Program-made: the position numbers and the translations under genes
The notes under the pieces: model-generated
What the model was told of the DNA's origin: nothing
What the model saw: only the letters and a program-made list of their open reading frames with translations
Database searches by the model: none
Shown: positions 1 through 6,302 of the stretch, piece by piece
Numbering within the stretch: position 1 is the first letter of the stretch
Layout: each line of letters starts with the position of its first letter
Origin: Fimenecus sp045578245
GTDB lineage: Bacteria > Bacillota > Clostridia > Oscillospirales > Acutalibacteraceae
Direction: 5' to 3'
DNA: 26,581 nucleotides
NCBI GenBank assembly: GCA_045578245.1
Contig: JAZNJX010000062.1
Coordinates: 1-26,581, forward strand

Positions 1-2426
1 CGGAACCGGAAGAAATTGCTTCTGTTGATGAATGGGGCAGAGTGACAGCACTCAGGGAAGGTACTGTTACTGTTACTGCACAAACTTCCGACGAGCTTAC
101 TTCTTCTGTTGTTCTCACAGTAACAACTACACCTACAAAAATCAAGGACTCAAACAAGGAAAAGACCGATTATAACGGTGAAGCCCAAGAGGAAAATGAC
201 GTTCTTCAAAAAATTGTTACTCGTTATAAAAAAAGTGACAGTGCAGATGTTCCTGCAAATGTGAAGGACGAAAGTACTTATCAGGATGCTAAAACCGTAA
301 CTGCTGCTGATGGTGCAGTATGGGAAATTACAGATTACGGTGTTCTTCGTACAGATAACAACGCAACTAATTCCCGTGATATCGAACAACGATTTATGGG
401 TGACAGATATTTTTTCAGTGCTGATTCCGGTAACGGAAATGTTCTTGCTATTTTCTCTGACGGAGGAAACGGTATCTGGACAGTTATGGCCGAAGGTTAT
501 ACTCATATTGAAATGATTGAAATGAATGGTACTGATAAAGCCGCAATTATGAGCGAAAACACTCAGAAAGATGTTGCAAGACGCGGTATGGTAGCAAATT
601 CATACTATAACGAAGCTATCGGTGACTTTGTTCCGTCAGAAACCGACAATGATGGTTTGTGGACTTCTATGTATGGTGCAGGTGAGCTTATGCGCTATGC
701 AGTTCTTCGTGACGACCCGAATGCAACTGCTGAGGAAATTGAAAAAGCTCGAAAAACTGCAACTCTTTCAACAGAGGCTGTTCTTTTCCTTACATATATT
801 TCAATGCGTCAAGGCACTACAGAAAGCTATGTAAGAGCACAAAGGAATGGTGATGTCACAGACCTGAATGTCGGTAAATACTATACAAATGAAGCTCTTA
901 TTGAAGGTGGAGATTATTCTCAGAACATTCCCGGTAACAGCCCTGCAGATGCCTTTGAGGCAATGAATAACATTTATATGAGTTCAGGTCGTCGCACATA
1001 CATTATGTCTGTTGACAATCTTGCTGTTCTCAATTCTGACTCATGGAAAGACCCAACCGTTGAAACAGATAATCAATATGCAAAAAGAACAAGACTTCTT
1101 GAAGGTTTCTGGGCAAGAACATATTCTCTTGAGGAAGAAAATTTTGCTCTTGATGGTAATATTTATTGGAAGCACAATGGTGATGGCACTGCAACAGGTG
1201 TTTCAACATTGGACCCTTCTGATGATGAATACCTTATTCACGGTGAAAACTTAAGAGGTGTTGTTGTTGACGCTTCTGCCCAGTTGCCGGAAAGACTTTG
1301 GAACGACCTTGTGGGCAGTGGTTATGATTTAACTGACATTGTGTATAAGGGAGATACAAGCGCAGACGAAATTATCGGTCACCTTTTTATTTATAAGTTG
1401 GCATATGATATTCTCGGTGACGAAGACCCTGAATTAAAAGCACTCATTGTAAATACAATGGAGAAGTTTGCTCAGCATCTCGTTGATAACGGATATTCAC
1501 TTTGTGACGGAACAGGTCAGCCTACAACCTGGGGTAAATTCAACAGAACATATTTCCATAATGGTCAGGCTTTAGGCGGTGCTCCTCTTCAGACAGCAGT
1601 TCTTTTGACAGCATTCAAGCTTGCTGCTTATGTGACAGGCAACCAGAAATGGGAAGACGAATATCGTATGGCAGCCCTCGACCCTGCATACGAATATGCA
1701 ACGATTATGACTCAGAACTGGGAACGCTATAAAATGGCTATTCTGGAATACGCAGCAGATGTATCAACAATTATTCCGTTCTTACTCAGACCACTCATGG
1801 AAACTGAAACAATAAAGACCGTATATCGTATGATTCTTAACGATTCCGATGAAGAAATGGCTATGCTTGCCTACTATCTTCTTTTCCAGATGGAGGATGA
1901 TGAGGAACTTCTCACTTATTACAGAGAAGGTATTGATGACTGGTGGTATTCAATAAGCTTCAGTGAAAATCCTCTTTGGTATTATATCTATCAGCTCGCT
2001 TTCCCTGATGAAGAAAAGACAGACTATTATGGCAACAGCCTTATTGATACTGCTGCATGGTCACTTTCACGTCATCCGATTGAAACAATAAAATACCTCG
2101 CAACCAATGAAAACAGAGATGATATCAAAGAACTTGACCTTGAAGAAGATTGTGGAGTTGGCGGAACAAACGAACTCAGCTATGACCCGAATGTGAGAAA
2201 ACCATTGTTCTCAGAAAGCGACAATGAAATTATCAGGCTTGTAGGCATTGTTTTTAGTGTATCAAAACTTCAATGGAAAGTTGCTGCTCCTGATGAACGT
2301 GCTCTCCATAAGTTCAACAGCTTAACTTTTAGGCTTGACGGTGCACATTCACCTAATGAAATGGAAGGTTCTACAACATACACTCTTCCATACTGGATGG
2401 GTAGATATCACGGTATGTTGAAGTAA
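1..2426 (+). CDS. Large secreted protein with Ig-like (Big_2) domain, 5' truncated
   Basis: The frame is open from base 3 to the TAA at 2424-2426 (807 residues visible), so the gene begins before the window. A GTG at 42 is internal, because the in-frame codons before it continue an Ig-like fold. The first ~45 residues read as the end of a bacterial Big_2 domain (pattern V-DEWGRVTALREGTVTVTA, then TSSVVLTVT). An acidic linker follows, then ~700 residues with no catalytic signature I recognise. The body is rich in aromatic and acidic residues and contains helical stretches with repeated YY/WW pairs (for example DDWWYSISF and NPLWYYIYQL), which could suit an alpha/alpha-barrel enzyme or binding protein. 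The domain content implies export; the signal peptide lies outside the window. A strong terminator follows. The product family is unknown to me; a carbohydrate-active or surface protein is only a guess. Confidence 0.8.
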   Translation, partial: EPEEIASVDEWGRVTALREGTVTVTAQTSDELTSSVVLTVTTTPTKIKDSNKEKTDYNGEAQEENDVLQKIVTRYKKSDSADVPANVKDESTYQDAKTVTAADGAVWEITDYGVLRTDNNATNSRDIEQRFMGDRYFFSADSGNGNVLAIFSDGGNGIWTVMAEGYTHIEMIEMNGTDKAAIMSENTQKDVARRGMVANSYYNEAIGDFVPSETDNDGLWTSMYGAGELMRYAVLRDDPNATAEEIEKARKTATLSTEAVLFLTYISMRQGTTESYVRAQRNGDVTDLNVGKYYTNEALIEGGDYSQNIPGNSPADAFEAMNNIYMSSGRRTYIMSVDNLAVLNSDSWKDPTVETDNQYAKRTRLLEGFWARTYSLEEENFALDGNIYWKHNGDGTATGVSTLDPSDDEYLIHGENLRGVVVDASAQLPERLWNDLVGSGYDLTDIVYKGDTSADEIIGHLFIYKLAYDILGDEDPELKALIVNTMEKFAQHLVDNGYSLCDGTGQPTTWGKFNRTYFHNGQALGGAPLQTAVLLTAFKLAAYVTGNQKWEDEYRMAALDPAYEYATIMTQNWERYKMAILEYAADVSTIIPFLLRPLMETETIKTVYRMILNDSDEEMAMLAYYLLFQMEDDEELLTYYREGIDDWWYSISFSENPLWYYIYQLAFPDEEKTDYYGNSLIDTAAWSLSRHPIETIKYLATNENRDDIKELDLEEDCGVGGTNELSYDPNVRKPLFSESDNEIIRLVGIVFSVSKLQWKVAAPDERALHKFNSLTFRLDGAHSPNEMEGSTTYTLPYWMGRYHGMLK

Positions 2427-2456
2427 AAGGCAATATAAAAAATATAAAGAGAAATA

Positions 2457-2485
2457 AGCTCCTGTATTCAGGAGCTTGTTTTTTT
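2457..2485 (+). terminator. Rho-independent terminator of the large secreted protein gene
   Basis: The 8-bp stem AGCTCCTG (2457-2464) pairs with CAGGAGCT (2469-2476) around a TATT loop. A run of seven T follows at 2479-2485. It lies 31 bases after the stop codon. Confidence 0.9.
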
Positions 2486-2499
2486 GTTAGTTTCTGATA

Positions 2500-2560
2500 C
2501 TCAAGTGGTTGTGCCAGGAGTTGAACTGGTTTAGGCATTAGTTTTGTAGCCTAAAATACA
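2500..2560 (-). other. tRNA-like remnant or hairpin
   Basis: Read on the minus strand, this stretch has a T-arm-like string (GTTCAACTCCTGG) followed by CACAACCA. Before it, a perfect 7-bp inverted repeat (TTTAGGC 2530-2536, GCCTAAA 2549-2555) has a 12-base loop. No acceptor partner, D arm or 7-base anticodon loop can be built, and the T stem is mismatched, so it is not a working tRNA gene. It is the only feature besides the flanking terminator and promoter in the 295-base gap 2427-2721. Confidence 0.25.
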
Positions 2561-2669
2561 GAGGTATTTATAAGAAATGTATCAACTGACGGTTGAACTT
2601 GTACATCTTGAAGGTGTTTTTGAAGATTATTATAGCGATTACTTTTATGCTTTAAATTATTGACATATC

Positions 2670-2698
2670 TTGCTTTATTTGTCGAATTAATGTATAAT
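2670..2698 (+). promoter_or_regulatory. Promoter of the sigma/anti-sigma operon
   Basis: A consensus -10 TATAAT (2693-2698) is spaced 17 bases from a weak -35 TTGCTT (2670-2675). A perfect TTGACA at 2660-2665 is 27 bases away from this -10, too far to serve it. The weak -35 could mean activation or an alternative sigma factor. Confidence 0.55.
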
Positions 2699-2721
2699 CT
2701 CACGAAAAGGGGAGATTATAT

Positions 2722-3267
2722 ATGCTGTCAATATGCTTAGCGTTACTTCATAATCCGGAAGATAAACTGCGATTTGAAGAGTTCTATAACAAATTCTATG
2801 ATACAGTTTATTTCATTGCAAAAGACCATTTGAAAACTAAAGAAGCAGCCGAAGACTGTGCACAGGAAATAATGATTCGTTTTGCAAAAGACTTTCATAA
2901 CATAAAGCAGGATTTTGACGATAAAAGTTTTAAGAGCTACGTTAGAGTAGTGGCAAAAGGCATCTCTATCGATATGTATCGTAAGGAGAAGAAACATATT
3001 GAGCATGTTATAGATGCTGACTTAACAGAGTTTCATAATCTTTCCGTTGAAGAATTTGAAGTTTGTGACACAATGCTTTTAAAACAAGCTATTGATGCAA
3101 TGCCGGAATCATACAGATATGTTTTCTATTTAAAATATTATTATGAATTCAGCGGTGCAGAGATTTCTGCAAAAACAGGAATATCAGAAACATCTGTCAG
3201 ACAAAAATGCATGCTTGGAATGAAATTCGTGAGAAACTATATAAAGGAAGCTGAACATAATGATTAA
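2722..3267 (+). CDS. ECF-type RNA polymerase sigma factor
   Basis: 181 residues, the usual ECF sigma length. Region 2 spans about residues 18-90, with the core-binding pattern EDCAQEIMIRF followed by FKSYVRVVAKGISIDMYRKEKK, the helix that melts and reads the -10. Region 4 spans about 118-175: AIDAMPESYRYVFYLKYYYEFSGAEISAKTGISETSVRQ is the helix-turn-helix that reads the -35. There is no region 1 or 3. The ATG at 2722 has the strong site AAGGGGAG (2707-2714) seven bases upstream. The gene overlaps the next one by 8 bases (3260-3267), so the two are translationally coupled. The downstream membrane protein has the expected anti-sigma topology, suggesting sigma is held at the membrane until an envelope signal arrives. 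The exact ECF group cannot be assigned by eye. Confidence 0.9.
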   Translation: MLSICLALLHNPEDKLRFEEFYNKFYDTVYFIAKDHLKTKEAAEDCAQEIMIRFAKDFHNIKQDFDDKSFKSYVRVVAKGISIDMYRKEKKHIEHVIDADLTEFHNLSVEEFEVCDTMLLKQAIDAMPESYRYVFYLKYYYEFSGAEISAKTGISETSVRQKCMLGMKFVRNYIKEAEHND

Positions 3268-3889
3268 ATTAGCATTAGCGTGTGAATTGTCGCTTAACGA
3301 CTGGGTAGCAACTTTCCCAGATGTAATCCCCGAAGCAGAATGCAGTAAAAAGCACGAAAAATGGAAGAAGAACCTTTTCAACAAAATGCGTAATGACCAC
3401 TATCATAGGATGACAACAAAAACTATAAAAATTATACTTGTGGCAGCAATATTAGTAGCTCTTTTACTCAGCGCATTTGTTTTTCCATCATCTCGTGAGT
3501 CTGCACTTAGTAACTTAAATGCTTTTAGCAAATTTAAAATAACCGAAGATAATAAAAACTCTGTTAATGGTGAAATAAAGGTGGGCTACATACCGGAAGG
3601 GTTTGTGTTATCTCAAATTATGGAATCTGGCAAACAAAAAATGTATAGATATAATAATTCAAACGGTGATTTTTTTACTATTTTAAAATGCACATCTACA
3701 TTGGAAATGAATTTTAATACAGAGTTTTTTGACACAGAAGAAATCATTGTTGATAATATGAATTATACTTACTGCCAAGGAAACGAAGGTATAAATAATC
3801 TTGTTTGGACAAAATTTGATTATGTTTACAGAATTAGTGGCTCATTAGATTTAAACCAATTGGTAAAAATTGCCAAATTTGTCAATTAA
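3260..3889 (+). CDS. Membrane-anchored anti-sigma candidate, DUF4367-type
   Basis: 209 residues: a charged cytoplasmic part (about 1-55), one transmembrane helix at about 57-75 (IKIILVAAILVALLLSAFVF), and an extracytoplasmic domain (about 80-209). The outer domain has the start VGYIPEGFVLSQI and the ending LDLNQLVKIAKFVN, typical of DUF4367-like domains (GYIPEGF...), as found in membrane proteins beside ECF sigma genes in Firmicutes. The start ATG lies inside the end of the sigma gene, with AAAGGAAG upstream. Its stop TAA shares a base with a following ATG (TAATG at 3887-3891). No zinc-binding HxxxCxxC anti-sigma motif is present, so the inner part would bind sigma in another way. The anti-sigma role is inferred from position and topology. 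Confidence 0.75.
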   Translation: MIKLALACELSLNDWVATFPDVIPEAECSKKHEKWKKNLFNKMRNDHYHRMTTKTIKIILVAAILVALLLSAFVFPSSRESALSNLNAFSKFKITEDNKNSVNGEIKVGYIPEGFVLSQIMESGKQKMYRYNNSNGDFFTILKCTSTLEMNFNTEFFDTEEIIVDNMNYTYCQGNEGINNLVWTKFDYVYRISGSLDLNQLVKIAKFVN

Positions 3890-3942
3890 TGACTAACAGA
3901 ATCTCTTTTAATTACGATATAGTAGTTAAAGGGGGTGAAAAT

Positions 3943-4347
3943 ATGTCAAAAATTGCCGAAAAAGGGTTAAGTATTGTTTTAGTTCTTACAGTGCTTTTTT
4001 CAGCATTTGCAATCAATTCTTCTGCTGCTGAAGTTGAAGAAGAATATCCTGTAATGCCTTGTTGGTCAGTTATTGATGGGGTTGGCACGTCATTTTCTAT
4101 TAGTGGATTGGTTGCAACAGCTTCAGTATCTCTTACATCTCAGTATTCAACATCACTTTATATTAAGATTGAGTTCCAGAAAGAAGAATCAACTGGTTAC
4201 AAGACTCTTGAGACCTGGGAAAAGTCTGGCACAGGCACAATGCTTCTTTTAGAAGAAGACAGACTTATCAACATTTTTGCAGATTACAGAATTAAAGTAA
4301 CTTGCACTGCTGGTGGCGAAACTTTTACTACATTCGACTACCCGTAA
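3943..4347 (+). CDS. Small secreted protein, third gene of the sigma operon
   Basis: An in-frame ATG exists at 3889, but I choose ATG 3943. It has the excellent ribosome binding site AAAGGGGGTG (3928-3937) just upstream, and the protein then starts with a clean signal peptide. The product is 134 residues: MSKIAEKGL, hydrophobic core SIVLVLTVLFSAFAI, likely cleavage near NSSAA-E at about residue 29. The mature part (~105 residues) is rich in Ser, Thr and Tyr and alternates hydrophobic and polar residues, which suggests a beta-sandwich. It has three Cys, one near the start (MPCW) and one near the end (VTCTAGGE) among them. I recognise no family. As the last gene before a terminator in a sigma/anti-sigma unit, it may be the sensor ligand, a modulator or a main target of the sigma factor; this is inference. 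Confidence 0.75.
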   Translation: MSKIAEKGLSIVLVLTVLFSAFAINSSAAEVEEEYPVMPCWSVIDGVGTSFSISGLVATASVSLTSQYSTSLYIKIEFQKEESTGYKTLETWEKSGTGTMLLLEEDRLINIFADYRIKVTCTAGGETFTTFDYP

Positions 4348-4357
4348 TCTAAAACAA

Positions 4358-4406
4358 AAAACAACCTCTGTGATTTTTTATTTTGCAGGGGTTGTTTAAC
4401 TTTTTT
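4358..4406 (+). terminator. Terminator of the sigma operon
   Basis: The 11-bp stem AACAACCTCTG (4360-4370) pairs with CAGGGGTTGTT (4386-4396), including one G-T pair, around a 15-base loop. TTTTTT follows at 4401-4406. Confidence 0.8.
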
Positions 4407-4435
4407 CAGGAATATTCATAAGGAGAACTAAAAAA

Positions 4436-4654
4436 ATGAAATACGAGATATTCTCTCATGCGATTACTCTTGAGGGAGAAATCTATGACACTCTTGGAAT
4501 TATAGTAACTGACACACAGGATAATACATATACCTTTGAGGATGTTACCACATTTCAGGAAGAACTTGAAAAGTTTGTAAAGTTTCTTAATGAGGAAAAT
4601 GTTTCTCTTAAATGCTTCAAAATCTTTCTTGAACTTTTTATGGAAAGTTTATAG
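4436..4654 (+). CDS. Small hypothetical protein, possibly DUF6514-like
   Basis: 72 residues, starting at an ATG with AAGGAG (4420-4425) about ten bases upstream. The sequence opens MKYEIFSHAITLEGEIYDTLGI and continues with DTYTFEDV-type beta-hairpin residues, then a helix EELEKFVKFLNEENVSL. The shape resembles the short DUF6514-type proteins common in Clostridia, recalled from memory and not checked. There is no signal peptide and no membrane segment. It starts only 29 bases after the sigma-operon terminator and no convincing promoter lies between, so it may depend on read-through or a promoter overlapping the terminator. A strong terminator follows, which supports a real gene. Function unknown. 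Confidence 0.7.
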   Translation: MKYEIFSHAITLEGEIYDTLGIIVTDTQDNTYTFEDVTTFQEELEKFVKFLNEENVSLKCFKIFLELFMESL

Positions 4655-4664
4655 ACGACAAAAA

Positions 4665-4695
4665 GGACTGGTGTAAAAACCAGTCCCATTTTTTT
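4665..4695. terminator. Bidirectional terminator between convergent genes
   Basis: The stem GGACTGGT (4665-4672) pairs with ACCAGTCC (4679-4686), with loop GTAAAA. Seven T follow on the plus strand (4689-4695), and AAAAA precedes it at 4660-4664, giving T on the minus strand. The stop codon of the minus-strand AbrB-like gene lies inside the plus T tract. Confidence 0.9.
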
Positions 4696-4927
4696 AGTAT
4701 TCTTTTACCTTTTTAATACATTCTTCACAGAGTGAAAGCTCTTCATTAACATTTTCTGCTGTGCCACATAATTTGCATTTTGGTGTTACAACTTCAATGG
4801 TCAGCTTTCCATCATTCTCATATAATACAACCTTTGTGCCTACACTAATATTCATTTTATTACGATATTCTTTTGGCAAAACAATTCTTCCAGCTTCGTC
4901 CACTGTCTTAACTGTTCCATAGAGCAT
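4694..4927 (-). CDS. AbrB/SpoVT-family DNA-binding regulator with C-terminal zinc ribbon
   Basis: 77 residues. The first ~47 are a SpoVT/AbrB swapped-hairpin DNA-binding domain: TVKTVDEAGRIVLPKEYRNKM, then ISVGTKVVLYENDGKLTI. The remaining ~28 carry two CxxC pairs (CKLC and CEEC, about 14 residues apart), a small treble-clef or zinc-ribbon shape. AbrB-like proteins dimerise and bind AT-rich promoter DNA; the metal-binding tail could add oligomer contacts or redox sensing. Start ATG at 4927 with GGTGAT just upstream. It has its own promoter (4970-4999) and a shared terminator, so it is monocistronic. The target genes cannot be told from the window. Confidence 0.85.
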   Translation of the reverse strand: MLYGTVKTVDEAGRIVLPKEYRNKMNISVGTKVVLYENDGKLTIEVVTPKCKLCGTAENVNEELSLCEECIKKVKEY

Positions 4928-4969
4928 ATTATCACCATACCTTTATCGAGTTTTGTTGTTTCTATAACA

Positions 4970-4999
4970 AATATACTACAATATGGTAAAAAATGTCAA
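4970..4999 (-). promoter_or_regulatory. Promoter of the AbrB-like gene
   Basis: On the minus strand, a perfect -35 TTGACA (4994-4999) is followed after 18 bases by TATATT (4970-4975), about 40 bases upstream of the start codon. Confidence 0.7.
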
Positions 5000-5202
5000 G
5001 TTGCATATATTGTAAGAACTTTTTAACGAATAATATTGAATGAAAGAAATATTAAATTATTAATGATTAAAAAAACTCGTTATGTATAATAAACATACTA
5101 TTTTATAACAGGATTGCTCATTTTTTATGATAATTTTGGTATTTATTCATAAGTATTTTAAAACCTTGTTGACCTATTTTTGATGACTTATGTATTTTCA
5201 GA
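5000..5202. other. AT-rich intergenic stretch, no gene seen
   Basis: This is part of the 334-base gap between the AbrB-like gene and the reverse rubrerythrin gene. I find no ORF with a ribosome binding site and no strong stem. TTGACC near 5168 with a poor -10 is the only promoter-like string on the plus strand, and it leads nowhere obvious. Confidence 0.5.
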
Positions 5203-5236
5203 CAAAAAAATACGAGTGACATATCAGCCACTCGTA
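5203..5236 (-). terminator. Terminator of the perR-reverse rubrerythrin operon
   Basis: The perfect 8-bp inverted repeat TACGAGTG (5211-5218) / CACTCGTA (5229-5236) is followed on the minus strand by TTTTTTTG (5210-5203). Confidence 0.9.
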
Positions 5237-5261
5237 ATAGTGTATTTATAGGGAAAGGGGA

Positions 5262-5807
5262 TTAGTTGAAATATCTCTTCAAAAGACCTTCAAATGCCTT
5301 ACCGTGTCTTGCCTCGTCACGAGCCATTTCATGAACTGTATCGTGGATTGCATCAAGACCTTGTTCTTTAGCACGTTTTGCAAGGTCAAATTTACCTGCT
5401 GTTGCACCGTTTTCAGCGTCAACTCTCATTTCAAGGTTTTTCTTTGTGCTGTCTGTTACAACCTCACCAAGAAGTTCAGCAAACTTTGCTGCGTGTTCTG
5501 CTTCTTCCCAAGCAGCCTTTTCCCAGTAAAGACCAATTTCAGGATAGCCTTCACGGTGCGCAACTCGTGCCATAGCAAGGTACATACCAACTTCTGAACA
5601 TTCGCCTTCAAAGTTAGCTCTAAGATCCATAATGATATCTTCTGAAACGCCTTGTGCCACACCTACAACGTGTTCTGCAGCCCAAGTTCTTTCATCTTCT
5701 TTAATTTCGTTGAATTTATCAGCAGGAACCTTGCACTGTGGGCATCTTTCTGGTGCTGAATCTCCTTCGTGTACATAACCACATACTGAACATACAAATT
5801 TTTTCAT
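5262..5807 (-). CDS. Reverse rubrerythrin (rubredoxin domain first)
   Basis: 181 residues. An N-terminal rubredoxin iron site comes first (C6-x2-C9 ... C22-x2-C25: FVCSVCGY and RCPQCKVP). A four-helix ferritin-like diiron domain follows, with pairs such as FEGECSEVGMYLAMARVAHREGYPEIG, EEAEH and MARDEARHGK. In the classical protein the order is the opposite. Reverse rubrerythrins reduce H2O2 to water in the cytoplasm of anaerobes, taking electrons from NADH via partner proteins. A TTG at 5822 is open in frame, but the GGAGG at 5816-5820 is the ribosome binding site, eight bases before ATG 5807, so 5807 is the start. It lies 26 bases downstream of perR with no terminator between, so it is transcribed from the PerR-controlled promoter. 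Length and motifs are complete. Confidence 0.93.
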   Translation of the reverse strand: MKKFVCSVCGYVHEGDSAPERCPQCKVPADKFNEIKEDERTWAAEHVVGVAQGVSEDIIMDLRANFEGECSEVGMYLAMARVAHREGYPEIGLYWEKAAWEEAEHAAKFAELLGEVVTDSTKKNLEMRVDAENGATAGKFDLAKRAKEQGLDAIHDTVHEMARDEARHGKAFEGLLKRYFN

Positions 5808-5833
5808 TTCTTTTTCCTCCAAAAATATAAAAT

Positions 5834-6214
5834 TTAATTTATTTTATTACAGTATTTACATTCACCGAATGCCATAAGACTGTAATTGGTTACTTTACTT
5901 ATTATCTCATCTGAGAAGGTGATTGAGTCATTTTTAAATGACATTAAATCATATACTTTACCACAGCCAACACACTTAAAATGAACATGAGGATTAACAT
6001 TGCCATCAAAGCGGTCAGTTGTACCATCAGGAATCCTTAATACCATTCCACTTTCTTCAAGTTGAGAAAGATTTCTATAGAGTGTTCCTAAACTAAGATT
6101 TGGAATTATCTCACGTACTGAAAGATATAAATCCATAGCAGTAGGATGGTCACATCGTGAACATAACTCATTTATAATTGCATCACGTTGCTTACTTTTG
6201 CGTTCTATAGCCAT
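5834..6214 (-). CDS. perR: PerR-type Fur-family peroxide regulator
   Basis: 126 residues, slightly shorter than B. subtilis PerR. The winged helix is residues 1-65 (HPTAMDLYLSVREIIP, LSLGTLYRNLSQLEESG). The dimer/metal domain follows. The structural zinc site is C81-x2-C84 and C119-x2-C122. Residues H23, D70, H76, H78 and D89 match by spacing the regulatory iron site of PerR (H37, D85, H91, H93, D104 in B. subtilis). The aspartate at the D104 position favours PerR over Fur. Peroxide oxidises a histidine at this site and releases DNA. Start ATG 6214 has GAGGTGAG just upstream. It is the first gene of an operon with reverse rubrerythrin, and its own promoter carries a palindromic box (6231-6245), so it is likely autoregulated. 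Confidence 0.9.
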   Translation of the reverse strand: MAIERKSKQRDAIINELCSRCDHPTAMDLYLSVREIIPNLSLGTLYRNLSQLEESGMVLRIPDGTTDRFDGNVNPHVHFKCVGCGKVYDLMSFKNDSITFSDEIISKVTNYSLMAFGECKYCNKIN

Positions 6215-6230
6215 CTTCTCACCTCGTTAT

Positions 6231-6245
6231 CAGTAATGATTACTG
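6231..6245. promoter_or_regulatory. Candidate PerR box
   Basis: Perfect 7-1-7 palindrome CAGTAAT-G-ATTACTG, the shape of Per/Fur boxes. It sits directly downstream of the perR -10, over the expected transcription start, and 16 bases before the start codon. Binding there would block perR-rubrerythrin transcription and might also affect the divergent GHL10 gene. Confidence 0.75.
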
Positions 6246-6247
6246 TT

Positions 6248-6275
6248 ATTATATCATAAAAAACTCTTTTGTCAA
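6248..6275 (-). promoter_or_regulatory. Promoter of the perR-rubrerythrin operon
   Basis: On the minus strand, consensus -35 TTGACA (6270-6275), 16-base spacer, and extended -10 TGATATAAT (hexamer 6248-6253). Both hexamers are perfect, as expected for a strong promoter held down by a repressor. Confidence 0.88.
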
Positions 6276-6302
6276 TATGTTTTTAATAAAAAGGTGAATA
6301 AT

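Noticed and set aside
2577..2663. 28-codon ORF on the plus strand before the sigma gene
   Set aside because: No ribosome binding site, no conserved look, and it ends inside the promoter region; most likely chance.
2660..2665. Perfect TTGACA as -35 of the sigma operon
   Set aside because: It is 27 bases from the TATAAT at 2693, and no acceptable -10 lies 16-18 bases after it.
5160..5202. Possible small RNA promoter (TTGACC) facing the rubrerythrin terminator
   Set aside because: No good -10 and no terminator on the plus strand downstream; the hairpin is explained as the minus-strand terminator.
5304..5597. Plus-strand ORF across the reverse rubrerythrin gene
   Set aside because: Antisense shadow: it has no ribosome binding site, and the minus-strand protein is a clear full-length family match.
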